A stretch of 63,971 nt of DNA from contig NZ_MLQR01000036.1 of the NCBI RefSeq assembly GCF_001866005.1, positions 1 through 63,971 of the forward strand, read 5' to 3'. This document shows, in pieces, positions 9,654 through 20,093 of the stretch. The notes beneath the pieces were generated by a model, which had not been told where the DNA came from, searched no databases, and worked only from the letters and a program-made list of their open reading frames with translations. How positions within the stretch are numbered: the first letter of the stretch is position 1; each line of letters begins with the position of its first letter. The translations under genes and the position numbers were made by a program. The DNA is from Anaerobacillus alkalilacustris (GTDB lineage: Bacteria > Bacillota > Bacilli > Bacillales > Anaerobacillaceae).

Positions 9654-9983
9654 AATTTTTCAATACACCGCCTACATAGTTTTTGCAAATTGGCATTGAC
9701 CATAACATTAAACAAATATACGGAGCCTCTAGATAAGACTCCAAGCACTAGAAGACCGAACAAACGGTTCTTACCTCAATTAATAATATTATGACTCCCC
9801 GAAATTCCAATTACTATTATTACATATTGTTACAATATGTCTAGGTTTATTTTTTAATAACCCTTTTACTATATCGAAGAACCTTCGATATTCCTAGTTG
9901 AATCTAGTGGTACAGAATCCAATTTTCCCCCTCCATTTTGAGGGTTTACTTAAATACTTTGGGGAATTCTATTTCACTGGTAA
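9654..9983. other. Intergenic region, 330 bp
   Basis: Between the second GT2 gene and the exporter operon. It contains a perfect 9-bp stem with a three-base loop at 9871-9891 and a weaker CCCTC/GAGGG stem near 9929. No small gene was recognised; it probably holds the exporter operon promoter. Confidence 0.45.
9871..9891. repeat. Perfect stem-loop ATATCGAAG-AAC-CTTCGATAT
   Basis: A 9-bp perfect inverted repeat with a three-base loop lies between the GT2 stop (9984) and the exporter permease start (9653). It has no T-run on either strand, so it could be an operator or an mRNA structure rather than a standard terminator. Confidence 0.5.
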
Positions 9984-10751
9984 CTATTTCATATATTTTT
10001 TAAGCTTGTAGCTCACATAGAACATAAAATACCAAGCACTTTTCATCCAGCTTAATCTTTCAACCTCTCGATACACTTTCCAATTTTGCTTGGCTACCTT
10101 CAACTTGTTGCTCGATACAGAATTCCCTACTATTCGGTATTTCGCTAACACCTCTTGCAGACCATAGGGAGTAAAGCCTCTTTTACTTAAGTTGAGCCAT
10201 AATACATAATCCTGTCTCGTCCGAATATTGACCATCTCTACATGACCGACCATTTTCGTATCTAACATTACCGTTAAGCAGCCAATCACATTGTTTTTTA
10301 ACAAACTTTCATATGTAACACTTTCTGGTGCGTGGTTGATGATGTTCGTTTCGCTTCCATCTTCGTTGATGTTCATATATTCTGTAAAACTAAAGGCAAT
10401 TTGCCGATCTTCCATAAACCGCAATTGTTTTTCTAATTTATCCGGCATCCACTGATCATCACTATCTATAAACGCTAAGTAACGCCCTTTTGCATGTCGG
10501 ATTGCTGTATTTCTAGCAACTGCAGGGCCACTATTTTCCTGTAACGTAATCAATTGAATTCTAGTATCCTTCTGTTCATATTGTTGAACAATGTTCACCG
10601 TGTCATCACTCGAACAATCATCTACAATAATCATTTCCCAACTAGAATATGTCTGAGCGATGACGGAATCCATCGTTTCACGAATAAATTTTGCCGTGTT
10701 ATAAGCTGGTGTAATAACTGAAATAATTGGCTCGTGCACTCGTTTAGACAT
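9984..10751 (-). CDS. Family 2 glycosyltransferase (GT-A fold)
   Basis: Transfers a sugar from a nucleotide-sugar donor during surface polysaccharide assembly. The N-terminal motif ISVITPAYNTAKFIRETMDS and the following IIVDDCSSDDTV are the nucleotide-binding region of GT2 enzymes. YLAFIDSDDQWMPDKLEKQL contains the metal-binding D-x-D equivalent and RQDYVLWLNL lies in the acceptor region. Two earlier in-frame ATGs exist, at 10766 and 10760. I place the start at 10751 because GGAG sits nine bases before it. It follows the GT4 gene by about 26 bases, so both are in one transcript. Length (about 255 residues) fits the family. Confidence 0.85.
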   Translation of the reverse strand: MSKRVHEPIISVITPAYNTAKFIRETMDSVIAQTYSSWEMIIVDDCSSDDTVNIVQQYEQKDTRIQLITLQENSGPAVARNTAIRHAKGRYLAFIDSDDQWMPDKLEKQLRFMEDRQIAFSFTEYMNINEDGSETNIINHAPESVTYESLLKNNVIGCLTVMLDTKMVGHVEMVNIRTRQDYVLWLNLSKRGFTPYGLQEVLAKYRIVGNSVSSNKLKVAKQNWKVYREVERLSWMKSAWYFMFYVSYKLKKYMK

Positions 10752-10777
10752 TGCTCTCATCTCCATATAACGAACTA

Positions 10778-11920
10778 TTACTCACCAAATTTGTACTTCC
10801 TCTCCCAAATCTCGTTATACCACACAACTAACTTCTCTCCTTCTTTCTCCCAATTCAACTCACTCTGCACTGCTTTTTTACCATTGTTGCCCATTTTCTT
10901 CACCTCATTCGGATTTTCACGTAAATATTCTATCACTTTCTTTATTTGATTCTCATCGTAAGGATCAACAACTAGGCCACAAGAATACTTTTCCACAAAA
11001 TCCTTCCATACAGGAAAGTTTGAACATACGATCGGAATACCTGCACTCATATATTCAAAAAACTTGGTAAGTTCTTTTCGCATATAATGCTCCGTTGGTG
11101 GAAACAATGCAATACCCGCTAACCAGCTTTGACTCATATACGCATCGTCGATTTCCTTTTTCGGTACATACTGATCGATACCCTTTAGCTTTAGTTGCTC
11201 CTTTTTATTGCCTGCGATCTCGTACATTTTGGTTGCTAATTTTTGTGGGCAACGTCCATAAAAATATACGAACAAACGCTCATCTATTCTTGGGAGTGTC
11301 GCATGAATGAGTGCACCTCTTTCCACCGATAGATTACCGGTATAAAGAAGAGGACTGTCGATGGTTGTACTCTTGCGCTCTCGATTCATCATGGTTTTGT
11401 TAAGGATTGGATAATTTAATATACATGTTCCTCTTGGATATTTTTCTTTATAATATTTTTCCGCTAAACAAAGCTCCAAGTTTTTTGAAAATGCTTGTTC
11501 AACCATTTTATAAGCGTTAGCAATAAATTTTCGGAGAAACTTCGGTAAATACTCTTTTTGCATTATACTCGTTTCATAGTCTTCATGAATATCGTAAATA
11601 ACTACATTTCGTTTAGTTTTTAATAGCCATGCAACAGGCAATAATTCCGGATCATGAATATGATAATAATCTGCCTTTTGTTTCCGCGCCTTTCTATATG
11701 CTTCTATAGTCGAGAAAAGCATTCTTGACAGCTTATTTTTATATTTTTTTAATGGGATAATCTTAACATCGGAATTTGGTTTCGTTTCCTCAGTAGTTGA
11801 AACGATGAAGCGAACATCGAAGCCAGCCTTCTTAAGTGTTTGGCATTCTTTATGGAATATCCTTGGGTCTTCCGGATTATGTACTGTTGAAATATGCACA
11901 ACAGTTTTACTATCTTTCAA
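10778..11920 (-). CDS. Family 4-type glycosyltransferase (GT-B fold)
   Basis: Predicted surface-polysaccharide glycosyltransferase. The N terminus KTVVHISTVHNPEDPRIFHK and the HIHDPELLPVAW segment are typical of GT-B enzymes that act on polysaccharide precursors. The C-terminal domain has LTKFFEYMSAGIPIVCSNF followed by CGLVVDPYDENQIKK, the donor-binding region. The frame opens 19 codons upstream, but I choose the TTG at 11920 because GGAGGTG lies seven bases before it and the protein then begins at the conserved beta strand. It is the first gene of a minus-strand pair with the GT2 gene. Confidence 0.85.
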   Translation of the reverse strand: MKDSKTVVHISTVHNPEDPRIFHKECQTLKKAGFDVRFIVSTTEETKPNSDVKIIPLKKYKNKLSRMLFSTIEAYRKARKQKADYYHIHDPELLPVAWLLKTKRNVVIYDIHEDYETSIMQKEYLPKFLRKFIANAYKMVEQAFSKNLELCLAEKYYKEKYPRGTCILNYPILNKTMMNRERKSTTIDSPLLYTGNLSVERGALIHATLPRIDERLFVYFYGRCPQKLATKMYEIAGNKKEQLKLKGIDQYVPKKEIDDAYMSQSWLAGIALFPPTEHYMRKELTKFFEYMSAGIPIVCSNFPVWKDFVEKYSCGLVVDPYDENQIKKVIEYLRENPNEVKKMGNNGKKAVQSELNWEKEGEKLVVWYNEIWERKYKFGE

Positions 11921-12167
11921 TGTCAGGCACCTCCAACGGTCATTCAAAAAATTTGTAATAACAAAATAAATCAACACTCTTTACAATACCGATACTTACG
12001 GTAACTATCAAGTTTTTTCTATAGGTAGTGCAGCTTTTAGGAATCGTCATTACTGAAACCGCAACTCTCTTAGATCTACAGGTTGAAATGAGCCAACTTC
12101 CCCCACTAAACTATGTGCTTCAGGTTGTACCATTCGAAACCGTAAAATTTAGTTTGGAGGTAATTGT

Positions 12168-14586
12168 TTGAATAAGTTTATATTTGTAAGTTTAAAAAGT
12201 CAGGAGAGAAAATAAAAGAAAGGGTACTAAAAAAAGGCCTAAACTTTGTACCTTTAAAAGGTCATAAAGTACACGCATATGAATTACCTGAGAATATACT
12301 AGTATTTTCAGTAGAAAACCACCACTCTGGTAATTTTCAACACAAGGATCATGTATATTTTAACGATCAGGAATGCTTGGTGTATAGTGGTTTACCGTAC
12401 TTCGATAATCAAGAAGTCGAAAGATGGAGTAAATCATTTTATTTCTACATAGATTAAGTACGGCGTTGAAAAATCATGAAAATGTAAATGGTACATACAG
12501 TGTAGCTTATTCAGCTAAAGGGAAAATTACAGCATTTTGTGACTTCTCTGGGTTATCTCCACTTTTTTATTTTAAAAACGAGTATGTTACTGCCGTTTCT
12601 AACCGTCAGTTTTTGCTGGCATTATCCCAACAAACGGAACACTTCCAATATAATTTAGAGGCTTTATCTTGGTTACCTGGACAAGCAAGTATTATTAGAG
12701 AAGAAGCTTTTTTTTCAGGTGTAAAAAAATTGGTTCCAGGAACTTATATAGAAATCGGTAAAAATGTATCGATTCACGAGTTTCGTGAGCATGTATGGAG
12801 CAAGTAGTCAAAGAGAGCTAACTGACCGCGATTTTGATGACATTACAAATGAATTAGTGAAACAAAGCCTACAATTAAAAAAACTCCCTACAAAAAAGCT
12901 CAGAATGTCTCTAACTGGTGGAAAGGTTTCAAGAGTAAACCTTGTATTTTCATTAAATACAGGCTTAGTAGAAAAAATAGATAGTATTTTTTCTAGTGGT
13001 AGAGAAGGCTCCCCAGAAATTGAAATTGCTGCTTATATATGTAAAGAACTAGGGTTAGATCACACAGCACAAAGCTCAAACCCTGCTCAATTTGACTTAA
13101 ATAAAACTTGGGGAAAGTTAAAATACCACGCCTTTAGATTTGAGGGATCTATTTCCCTTGGGATGGTTTCAGTGATCCAGCAACTGGTAGTAGTATTGAA
13201 ATCAACGGTATGGGTGGAGAAATATACTCTAAATTTGTTAAAGCTCATTCTAAAGTTGAAATTAATGGACTTTTCCAAGCATATAGTATTCTTAAAAATT
13301 ATCAACAGAAGACGGACCCTCTAGGTATTATGAATATATCAACTTTCAAGAAGAAACAATACGTAATATTGTTGATCAAAAATATAAAAAAAGGAATAGA
13401 TTTAAATAGTATTAGCGACTATATTTATATGGAAAATCGATTTTCGATGTGATCAGGTCAGCCGAAAATACATTTTCAAATATAAGAATCTTTCCAATGG
13501 CTAATTTGAAAGCAGCACAAATTGCCTATTTCGGTCAACACACGTTAAGGCATATTGCGAGATTCCACTTTGAAATAATAAAAAGGTTATATCCAAAATT
13601 AGTTTCGATGCCATTCCTTGGGGCTAAATGGGACGAGCGGTTAACACCTTATTTAGACGGATTATCAATTTCTGAACCATTTGAACCACCTAGACAATTG
13701 CAAAGTAAAAATTTAGTTACTTGGCAATGGGATTTTATGGATCAAGGCTGGGACCAAATTAGAGAATTTTTGCTCGGATCAAGGTACACAGGGTTATTTG
13801 ATATAGTTGATTTTGATCGATTAAGTGCGGTATTTGATGACAAAAGTAAAATTTCTAGTGTAATTGATGCAAAGGAAATTCTTAGTTTGATTGAAATTCA
13901 GTATCTTTTAACAAACCAATATGAGTCTAAATATGAAGGCAATCCTGAAAACATTGAATTACTTACTAACATTCGTGGAATCAAACTGTTTAATGAAAAA
14001 ATAAATATGCTTCCTAGTAAACCAAAAGAAGAGATATATATTTTACCATCAGCGAAGTTCAAAAAAATCAGAATTGATCCTACCAATCAGGAAGAATGTT
14101 TTAAATTAGGACCCATCTACTTCATGGTTGATGGTGAAAAGGTTAATATTTCAGAAAATGGAGAACAAGGACTTACCCCCAACAAGTGGGTACAGACAAT
14201 GGAAAGTTATGATAGTTATACAATTTATAAAGGGACTGGAAACGACCCTAATTTTGTATTTGTTGATCAAGATTTTGACTTTTCATCAGCAAGGGAAGTG
14301 GTATTAGTCGTTCTACAAAGTTCAGAAAACGGGGCAAAATCAGGAGACTGCTGATAAAGTCCAAATTTTTTTATCTGAAAAATAATATTCAAAAAACGAG
14401 CCTCTAGAATCGCTTCTAAGGCTCGTTTGAGAGCTAGGGAGACATTTTCGCCCCCCTATAATCATTCGTTTTTCAAAAACATTCACTTTTTCAGTGCCCT
14501 CAAAATCAGAGGTGTTTTTTGACTTAGGTGAAGGATTTACTGAAAAGAATAAAGTTTTAAAAATGCTAACACCTGTATTATTTTAA
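12168..14586 (+). pseudogene. Decayed asparagine-synthetase-like gene, frameshifted and MITE-interrupted
   Basis: The only plus-strand coding remnant in the first 26 kb. GGAGG at 12156 precedes a TTG at 12168 (LNKFIFVSLKSQERK), but the frame stops at once. The sense continues in other frames: LKKGLNFVPLKGH.., LSTALKNHENVNGTYSVAY.., MSLTGGKVSRVN.. (a damaged S-G-G-K-D-S ATP-pyrophosphatase loop), INGMGGEIYSKF.., then 301 open codons from 13449. At least four frameshifts are needed to join these. At 14344 a MITE is inserted, and after it the same frame resumes (SEVFFDLGEGF) and stops at 14586. An N-terminal class II amidotransferase-like domain followed by a synthetase domain suggests the asparagine synthetase/cyclase family. 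It is non-functional as read. Confidence 0.75.
14344..14501 (+). mobile_element. MITE copy 1 (158 bp) inside the decayed synthetase gene
   Basis: Begins GAGACTGCTG and ends CAGTGCCCTC, giving imperfect inverted ends. It is flanked by the 8-bp direct repeat AAAATCAG (14336-14343 and 14502-14509). Removing the element and one repeat restores the downstream reading frame. Internally it carries the stem AACGAGCCT/AGGCTCGTT near 14396-14428. It has no coding capacity, so a transposase must have acted in trans. Confidence 0.85.
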
Positions 14587-14689
14587 TGACTCAAAAAGTT
14601 AGATACCGGTTACAGATTCTATTAATTAACAATTTATTTTCGATAAATAAAATTGGAATAGGTATGCAAGACGATTAATCTCCACACAT

Positions 14690-14727
14690 AAAAAAGGAAC
14701 TAGAGCGCTTTTGACTCTAATCCCTTT
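14690..14727 (-). terminator. Rho-independent terminator
   Basis: On the minus strand AAAGGGATTAGAG pairs imperfectly with CTCTAGTTCCTTT, followed by a U-run. It lies 17 bases after the stop of the large protease gene. Confidence 0.75.
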
Positions 14728-14743
14728 CCCTATTTACGTACGA

Positions 14744-17700
14744 TTATCTTTTTAACGTTTTGTTTCTATATGCTTCATCTGCCACAATAAGTCCAACTGT
14801 ATTGTTTTGGTTCCAAACACGATCCCAGTTAGCCACTGGAACCGGTCTTGGTCCAACATGTGGTGAAATTTCCGGCGTTAATCCTGGCTTTTTTTGTTCC
14901 AAAACAAACCAATCAGAAAAACCACCTCCACTATTGCTCCAAGTTAAGTTTACAATTGGATAATTTGTTTTTTGCGAAACAATCTGCGCCACATGTCCAG
15001 GGTTTCTTGTGAAAATAACTTCCCCTGAAGAGTGATAAGAAATAGCCGTTTGAAAATTTTTGCTCAGAACAAAAGTATATACGGCAAGTGATTCTGGCTC
15101 ACTTAGCGGTCTTGGTCCTTTATAATTTTCCCGACTTGGTCCACCTGGGTTATTCGTAATTGTATCCCACAAAGCTGGAAACTGCCGATTAATATCAACA
15201 CCTCTAATGTTGGCTTTCCAACTATTAAAATTAGTACTGCCCCCATTAATATTGATAGCATTTTGACGCAGAGGAGCACTTCTTATTGCACCCGGTCCTT
15301 GTTGTACCAATGTGACCCCATCTGGATTCCACATTGGTACAAACCAGATGCTTGTATTGTTTAAGACATTTCTAACATTAAAACCACCATAATGATTTCC
15401 TTTCGCATACGCATAAGCATACTCGTCAATCATTTTCATTAACACATTGGTTGTCATATGCTCGCGAGCATGCGAAGCAGCATTGAAAAATACCTCTGTC
15501 TTACCATGACCTAATTTGACTGCATAAATATCTCTTCCATCTAATGATTTACCAATTACTCTTGTTTCCATGAAGTTCGGATACATTGCTTGTAATTGAG
15601 CTAGATCCTTTTCCATTTGTGCAAAAGTATAATTTTGAACCTTTGCATTCACAATTCTTTTCGGTTGGTGCAAAGCAATTCCCTGTTCAGCCAATAATAA
15701 ATTTTGTTTAGCTGTATTTTTAATCAAGTTACTTACTTTCGGGGTATTGATGATCAATTTATATCGGTCTATAGCTACTCCAAAGTTACCATTTCTATGC
15801 TGAGCACTTGCCCAGTTTAGTAACGCTTGTGCACTAGCATTTAACCCTTCCTCAAACTTACCTTGGATCTGTTCAGCTAGATTGTATAACTGGAATCCTT
15901 CTGTAAACTTCGCAATACGATCATGAAAATGAAACTGCCCAATGGAAAAGTCATAATATAATTGTGGTGTTAGTTTCCTTTGCTGTGCATACAATCGATT
16001 ATGAGCCGCTTGGGTTTCAATATTTTTGGCTAAAGTTGGTGCAGATAATATCCTATTATACCGGTCAATGGCCATATCATAATTACCTTCACGATGCTTC
16101 GCTTCGGCCCAATTTAATAAATGTTGAGCACTTGTATCGATCGCTTCTCTAAAGCGGGTATCATTCGGATACTTGTTGTATGCTTCAATTGCCAATGTCA
16201 ATCGATCATGAAAGTGAAATTGCTTCATCGCATGATCGTAAAGGGCAGTTTTGTAATTTGATTCTGCAGCTTGCTTAATATTCGCTGCTACATATCGAGC
16301 AGATAAGATAAATTCATAACTATTAATAGCTGTCGCATTATCCCCTTCTTGTCGCTTTCGGTTTGCCCAACTTAATAATGCTTGGGCACTTTGGTTTAAT
16401 CCTTCTTGTAACCTTCCAGTATTTCTTTCTGACACACTATATATACTAAAACCTTGGGTAAATAGATCTATGCGATCGGTAAAATGAAATCTGCTAATTG
16501 CAAATTGATAATACTGTTCGGGTGTACGTTTCTCTTGTTGAGCATAACCTTGATGATAGATCGCTAGACTTCTTATATGATTTGCTAATACTGGCGCTGA
16601 CAATATAAGATGGTAACGATCAAGTGCCGTTTCATAATCTCCATCTCTGTGTCGAGCTATCGACCAGTTGATTAAGTGGTTAGCACTTGTATTAATCGCT
16701 TCTCTAAAGCGTGTATCACTTGGGTACTTATGGTAACCATCAATCGACAAAGCGAGGCGATCATGGAAATGGAACTGCTTCAACGCATGTTCAACAAGTG
16801 CTGTTCGATGATGACTTTCTGAAGCTTCTTTTATATTGAGAGATATAAAAGGTGTTGTTAAGATACGCTCATAACGATCGATGGCAACGACATGGTCGCC
16901 TTCTCTTTGCTTACGAGTTGCCCAGTTTAATAACAATTGAGCACTATGGTTAAGCCCTTCTTGAAAACGTCCTTTCTCTCGCTCTGCTTCATCATACAGG
17001 CTAAAACCTTCAACAAATAATGCAATACGATCATGAAAATGAAATTGATTACTCGCATATGAATAGTACATTTCAGGCGTACGCTTTTCCTGTAAGGCAT
17101 AACTTCTATTATAAATGGTAGCAGTTTTAATGTGGTTATCAATGACTGGTGCCATTAAGATTTCATTGTAACCTTCAGTAGCTAAATCATAATTTCCTTG
17201 TCGATGATGGTTAGTAGAGTACTCAAACAATAACTCTAAAGTTTGACTAATCCCATCTTGAAATATCGTCATAGTGGGATAGGTATTATACCCTTCTATT
17301 AATAGCTGTAAACGAATTGATAAATTCTCCTCATTCATAGCTTGTTCATAATATGCATTTGCTTCATTTACTCGCTGATCATCAACATATTGAACTAACC
17401 CATAACCATGAAATTGATCTCTACCAGCAGTACCAATATCAAGAGCTGTATCCCGTAGTTTCTCTCTCAATTGAATATTTGATAATGTCGGATGGGCTTC
17501 TTTCATTAAAGCCAATACACCAGACACGTGGGCTGCAGCCATTGACGTCCCACTGTTAGTACCATAACCAGAATTTAGATGTGTACTAAAAATGTTCACA
17601 CCAGGAGCCGCGATTTCTACAGAAGGGCCTGTTGCTGAAAAATTACCACGAACATTGTTGGAGTTGGTTGCACTTACAGCAATAACAGATTCATAACGCG

Positions 17701-18460
17701 CTGGGTACTCTACTGTATTACCACTTCCAGCTGATGTTCCTTTGTTACCTGCAGCAGCAACGACTAATATCCCATTTTCGTAAGCTGTATCTACTGCATT
17801 ATTAAGAGTTGGAGAATCTTCTGAATTTCCTAAGCTTAAATTAATGATGTCCATGTTATTACTTATGGACCAATCAATTCCGGATACTATATCCGACAAA
17901 AAGCCTACTCCATTTTGATTTAACACTTTGACGGCATACAAATTAGCGTTAGGCGCGATTCCCACCGTGCCAATCAAATTGTTTTTAGCCCCGATAATTC
18001 CTGCGACATGAGTTCCATGACCATTATCATCTAGATAAGAGTCAGAAATAATTGAAACCCCACCAGCAATCGTTAAATCAGGGTGGTTGGCAATTCCCGT
18101 ATCAAGAATGGCTACTTTTACACCTGCGCCTGTAAGATTATTTTCCCAGGCAAGTGGTGCTTTGACTCTCTCAACTCCCCAATCAATTGTTTGACCAAGT
18201 ATGCTAAAGACATGGTCTACTTCAATCGATAGAACATGATCATTTTTTTCTAACTCTTCGATAACTGAAGTTGGAAGTTCTCCAATAACTGCTTGTATAT
18301 GGTCATACTTTTTTTCGACACTACCATTTAGGTCTGTAACAAGAGTTTCATCAACTTCGTCTTTAAAAGTAATAATCACCCTTTGTGAGAGATCTTCAGC
18401 TTCAATAGTTGGAACTAAAAATAAGATTAATAATGTCGTCAATAATAATATCCTTTTCAT
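14744..18460 (-). CDS. Secreted subtilase with helical repeats and C-terminal M14 carboxypeptidase
   Basis: A 1238-residue exported protein with two proteolytic domains. A signal peptide (1-21) and an I9-type propeptide come first. The S8 subtilase domain has Asp in AILDTGIANH (near 116), His in GHGTHVAG (near 150) and Ser in SGTSMAAAH (near 302). Residues 375-930 are six to seven degenerate helical repeats of about 90 residues in alternating versions (QFHFHDRLALSIDGYHKYP and KRTPEQYYQFAISRFHFTDR). Residues 950-1238 are a zinc carboxypeptidase of family M14. It has zinc ligands His and Glu in ASHAREHM (near 995) and His in SYHSSG (near 1142), and the catalytic Glu in LTPEISP (near 1196). M14 relatives include gamma-D-glutamyl-diaminopimelate peptidases, so wall peptides are a possible substrate (inference). 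The transcript is monocistronic. Confidence 0.88.
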   Translation of the reverse strand: MKRILLLTTLLILFLVPTIEAEDLSQRVIITFKDEVDETLVTDLNGSVEKKYDHIQAVIGELPTSVIEELEKNDHVLSIEVDHVFSILGQTIDWGVERVKAPLAWENNLTGAGVKVAILDTGIANHPDLTIAGGVSIISDSYLDDNGHGTHVAGIIGAKNNLIGTVGIAPNANLYAVKVLNQNGVGFLSDIVSGIDWSISNNMDIINLSLGNSEDSPTLNNAVDTAYENGILVVAAAGNKGTSAGSGNTVEYPARYESVIAVSATNSNNVRGNFSATGPSVEIAAPGVNIFSTHLNSGYGTNSGTSMAAAHVSGVLALMKEAHPTLSNIQLREKLRDTALDIGTAGRDQFHGYGLVQYVDDQRVNEANAYYEQAMNEENLSIRLQLLIEGYNTYPTMTIFQDGISQTLELLFEYSTNHHRQGNYDLATEGYNEILMAPVIDNHIKTATIYNRSYALQEKRTPEMYYSYASNQFHFHDRIALFVEGFSLYDEAEREKGRFQEGLNHSAQLLLNWATRKQREGDHVVAIDRYERILTTPFISLNIKEASESHHRTALVEHALKQFHFHDRLALSIDGYHKYPSDTRFREAINTSANHLINWSIARHRDGDYETALDRYHLILSAPVLANHIRSLAIYHQGYAQQEKRTPEQYYQFAISRFHFTDRIDLFTQGFSIYSVSERNTGRLQEGLNQSAQALLSWANRKRQEGDNATAINSYEFILSARYVAANIKQAAESNYKTALYDHAMKQFHFHDRLTLAIEAYNKYPNDTRFREAIDTSAQHLLNWAEAKHREGNYDMAIDRYNRILSAPTLAKNIETQAAHNRLYAQQRKLTPQLYYDFSIGQFHFHDRIAKFTEGFQLYNLAEQIQGKFEEGLNASAQALLNWASAQHRNGNFGVAIDRYKLIINTPKVSNLIKNTAKQNLLLAEQGIALHQPKRIVNAKVQNYTFAQMEKDLAQLQAMYPNFMETRVIGKSLDGRDIYAVKLGHGKTEVFFNAASHAREHMTTNVLMKMIDEYAYAYAKGNHYGGFNVRNVLNNTSIWFVPMWNPDGVTLVQQGPGAIRSAPLRQNAININGGSTNFNSWKANIRGVDINRQFPALWDTITNNPGGPSRENYKGPRPLSEPESLAVYTFVLSKNFQTAISYHSSGEVIFTRNPGHVAQIVSQKTNYPIVNLTWSNSGGGFSDWFVLEQKKPGLTPEISPHVGPRPVPVANWDRVWNQNNTVGLIVADEAYRNKTLKR

Positions 18461-18790
18461 TTAACCCTCCTATTTTCTGGTGTTTCGACACGCACACTTG
18501 CAAACTATGAAATTCATTATCGATTTTAATAGATAATCATTATTATATAATAGAATTTAGAGAATTTTAACTGTTGAAATTTAGGTTTTTTTGGATTTTT
18601 TTTAGGAAGATTGGAGTGTAGGTGGGGCATTAAAAAATTGGAAGTAAACTAATGATAGTTGTAGGTAACTTTACTACGCTGATTCGTAAGACACAACTTT
18701 TCTCCTACGTTTATGTATATTATAATAACAGCATACTTTTATTCTAAAAAAATCTCTCATTGAATAATTCAACGAGAGATTGATGTGTGA
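18461..18790. other. Intergenic region, 330 bp
   Basis: Contains the upstream region of the subtilase-M14 gene and, at 18745-18781, the terminator of the next gene. A palindromic ATGAAATTCAT occurs near 18509. No small gene was recognised. Confidence 0.45.
18745..18781 (-). terminator. Rho-independent terminator
   Basis: AATCTCTCGTTGAAT and its near-perfect complement form a long stem with a very short loop. On the minus strand a seven-base U-run follows. It lies directly after the stop of the GT4 gene. Confidence 0.85.
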
Positions 18791-19912
18791 TTATTTAGTT
18801 GATAATACAGTAAGAAAAACCTCTTCATATTGTTGGACGATTTTTTTTGCCTCGAAGTGATACGCACGTTCATAACCTTTTTGAATGATTTCAATCGTTT
18901 GTTGGTCATTTAGACTTAAGACGTGTAACATGTTTTCAGCTAGATCATCAGCATCGCCAACTTTGCTAAGAAACCCGTACTCGCCTTTATTCAATACTTC
19001 TGATGGACCTGATTTACAATCGGTTGAAACTACAGGTGTTCCTGTAGCTAGTGCTTCAGCAATCACATGGCTGAACCCTTCATGTTTCGATGAAAGTACG
19101 AATAAATCTGCCTTTTCAAAATAAATGTATGGATTACTTTGAAAACCAATGAAATGAACACGATCACGAATGTTTAATTCTACAGCTTGTCGTTCTAACT
19201 CTTCTTTTAACGGCCCTTCACCAAGAATGACCAGCCTGCTCCTAATTTGTTGATTAACTTTGGCGAAAGCACTTACTAACGTGCGCTGATCTTTTTGTTC
19301 GACCAATCTACCTGCTGTCACTATAATTTTATCGGATGAGTCAAAAATTGATTGATGTTCAGCAGAAATTTGACCGTTTTCCATTTTTTTTCGGATACTT
19401 TTAAGATCAACTGGATTGTAGATCACTTTAATATCCGTGGCTTTTACTTTATATTTATTAATTAAGTTTTCTTTTACACCTTCAGAAAGTGAGATCACTT
19501 GATTTGAAAGTTTATACATCATTCCAAAACCTAATAATTGTAGATTTGTTTTGAAATCCCCACCTAAATTATCCGCTTCTCTCACCACACTTTTTGCCTT
19601 TGAAAACGAAAGCATTGTGGCAAGAATAGCAATCGTATTTACTCGTGGGATTGTACTAAAAACGAGATCGACATGTTGTTCTTTAATGATTTTTGCTATT
19701 TTAAAGATCGATTTACTAAGTCTTTTAGTTGGTAACTTGATAAATGTAACGTCTTCTTTTATTTCACTTTCATAAGTTCCATCGAAATTTAACGTTACAA
19801 GCATAGGTGAAAATTTACTGCGGTCTAAATTATTGATAATATTTAATAACGTGCGTGCAGCACCACCGCCACCCATTTGATAAATAAAAAATAATACTTT
19901 TACTTTTTTCAT
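18791..19912 (-). CDS. Family 4 glycosyltransferase
   Basis: A 373-residue GT-B glycosyltransferase, probably working on a wall or capsule polymer. The N terminus VLFFIYQMGGGGAARTLLNI carries the glycine-rich acceptor-side loop. The donor domain shows VTAGRLVEQKDQRTLVSAF, LVILGEGPLKEELE and the E-x7-E motif region HEGFSHVIAEALATGTPVVS with its two conserved glutamates. All of these are hallmarks of retaining GT4 enzymes. AGGAAGG precedes the ATG. It has its own terminator and appears monocistronic, between the big protease and the LCP ligase. The sugar specificity cannot be told from sequence. Confidence 0.88.
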   Translation of the reverse strand: MKKVKVLFFIYQMGGGGAARTLLNIINNLDRSKFSPMLVTLNFDGTYESEIKEDVTFIKLPTKRLSKSIFKIAKIIKEQHVDLVFSTIPRVNTIAILATMLSFSKAKSVVREADNLGGDFKTNLQLLGFGMMYKLSNQVISLSEGVKENLINKYKVKATDIKVIYNPVDLKSIRKKMENGQISAEHQSIFDSSDKIIVTAGRLVEQKDQRTLVSAFAKVNQQIRSRLVILGEGPLKEELERQAVELNIRDRVHFIGFQSNPYIYFEKADLFVLSSKHEGFSHVIAEALATGTPVVSTDCKSGPSEVLNKGEYGFLSKVGDADDLAENMLHVLSLNDQQTIEIIQKGYERAYHFEAKKIVQQYEEVFLTVLSTK

Positions 19913-20066
19913 AATTAGACAGCCTTCCTTGGAATTTTTATAAAAGGCGAACTCTAAATCTAACAGCCATTTCTACCATGAGTCCCTTACCACATTTTAC
20001 TACATAGTGTGTCATAAAGTCCTCTATCTAAACAAACTATATTTGAAATTCTCCCTTTCAAAGCAA

Positions 20067-20093
20067 AAGAAAAAAGCTGGAATTACCAGCTTT
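20067..20093 (-). terminator. Rho-independent terminator overlapping the tagU stop codon
   Basis: AAAGCTGG and CCAGCTTT form an 8-bp stem around five bases, with TTTTTTCTTTT following on the minus strand. The TAA stop of tagU lies in the loop. Confidence 0.85.
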
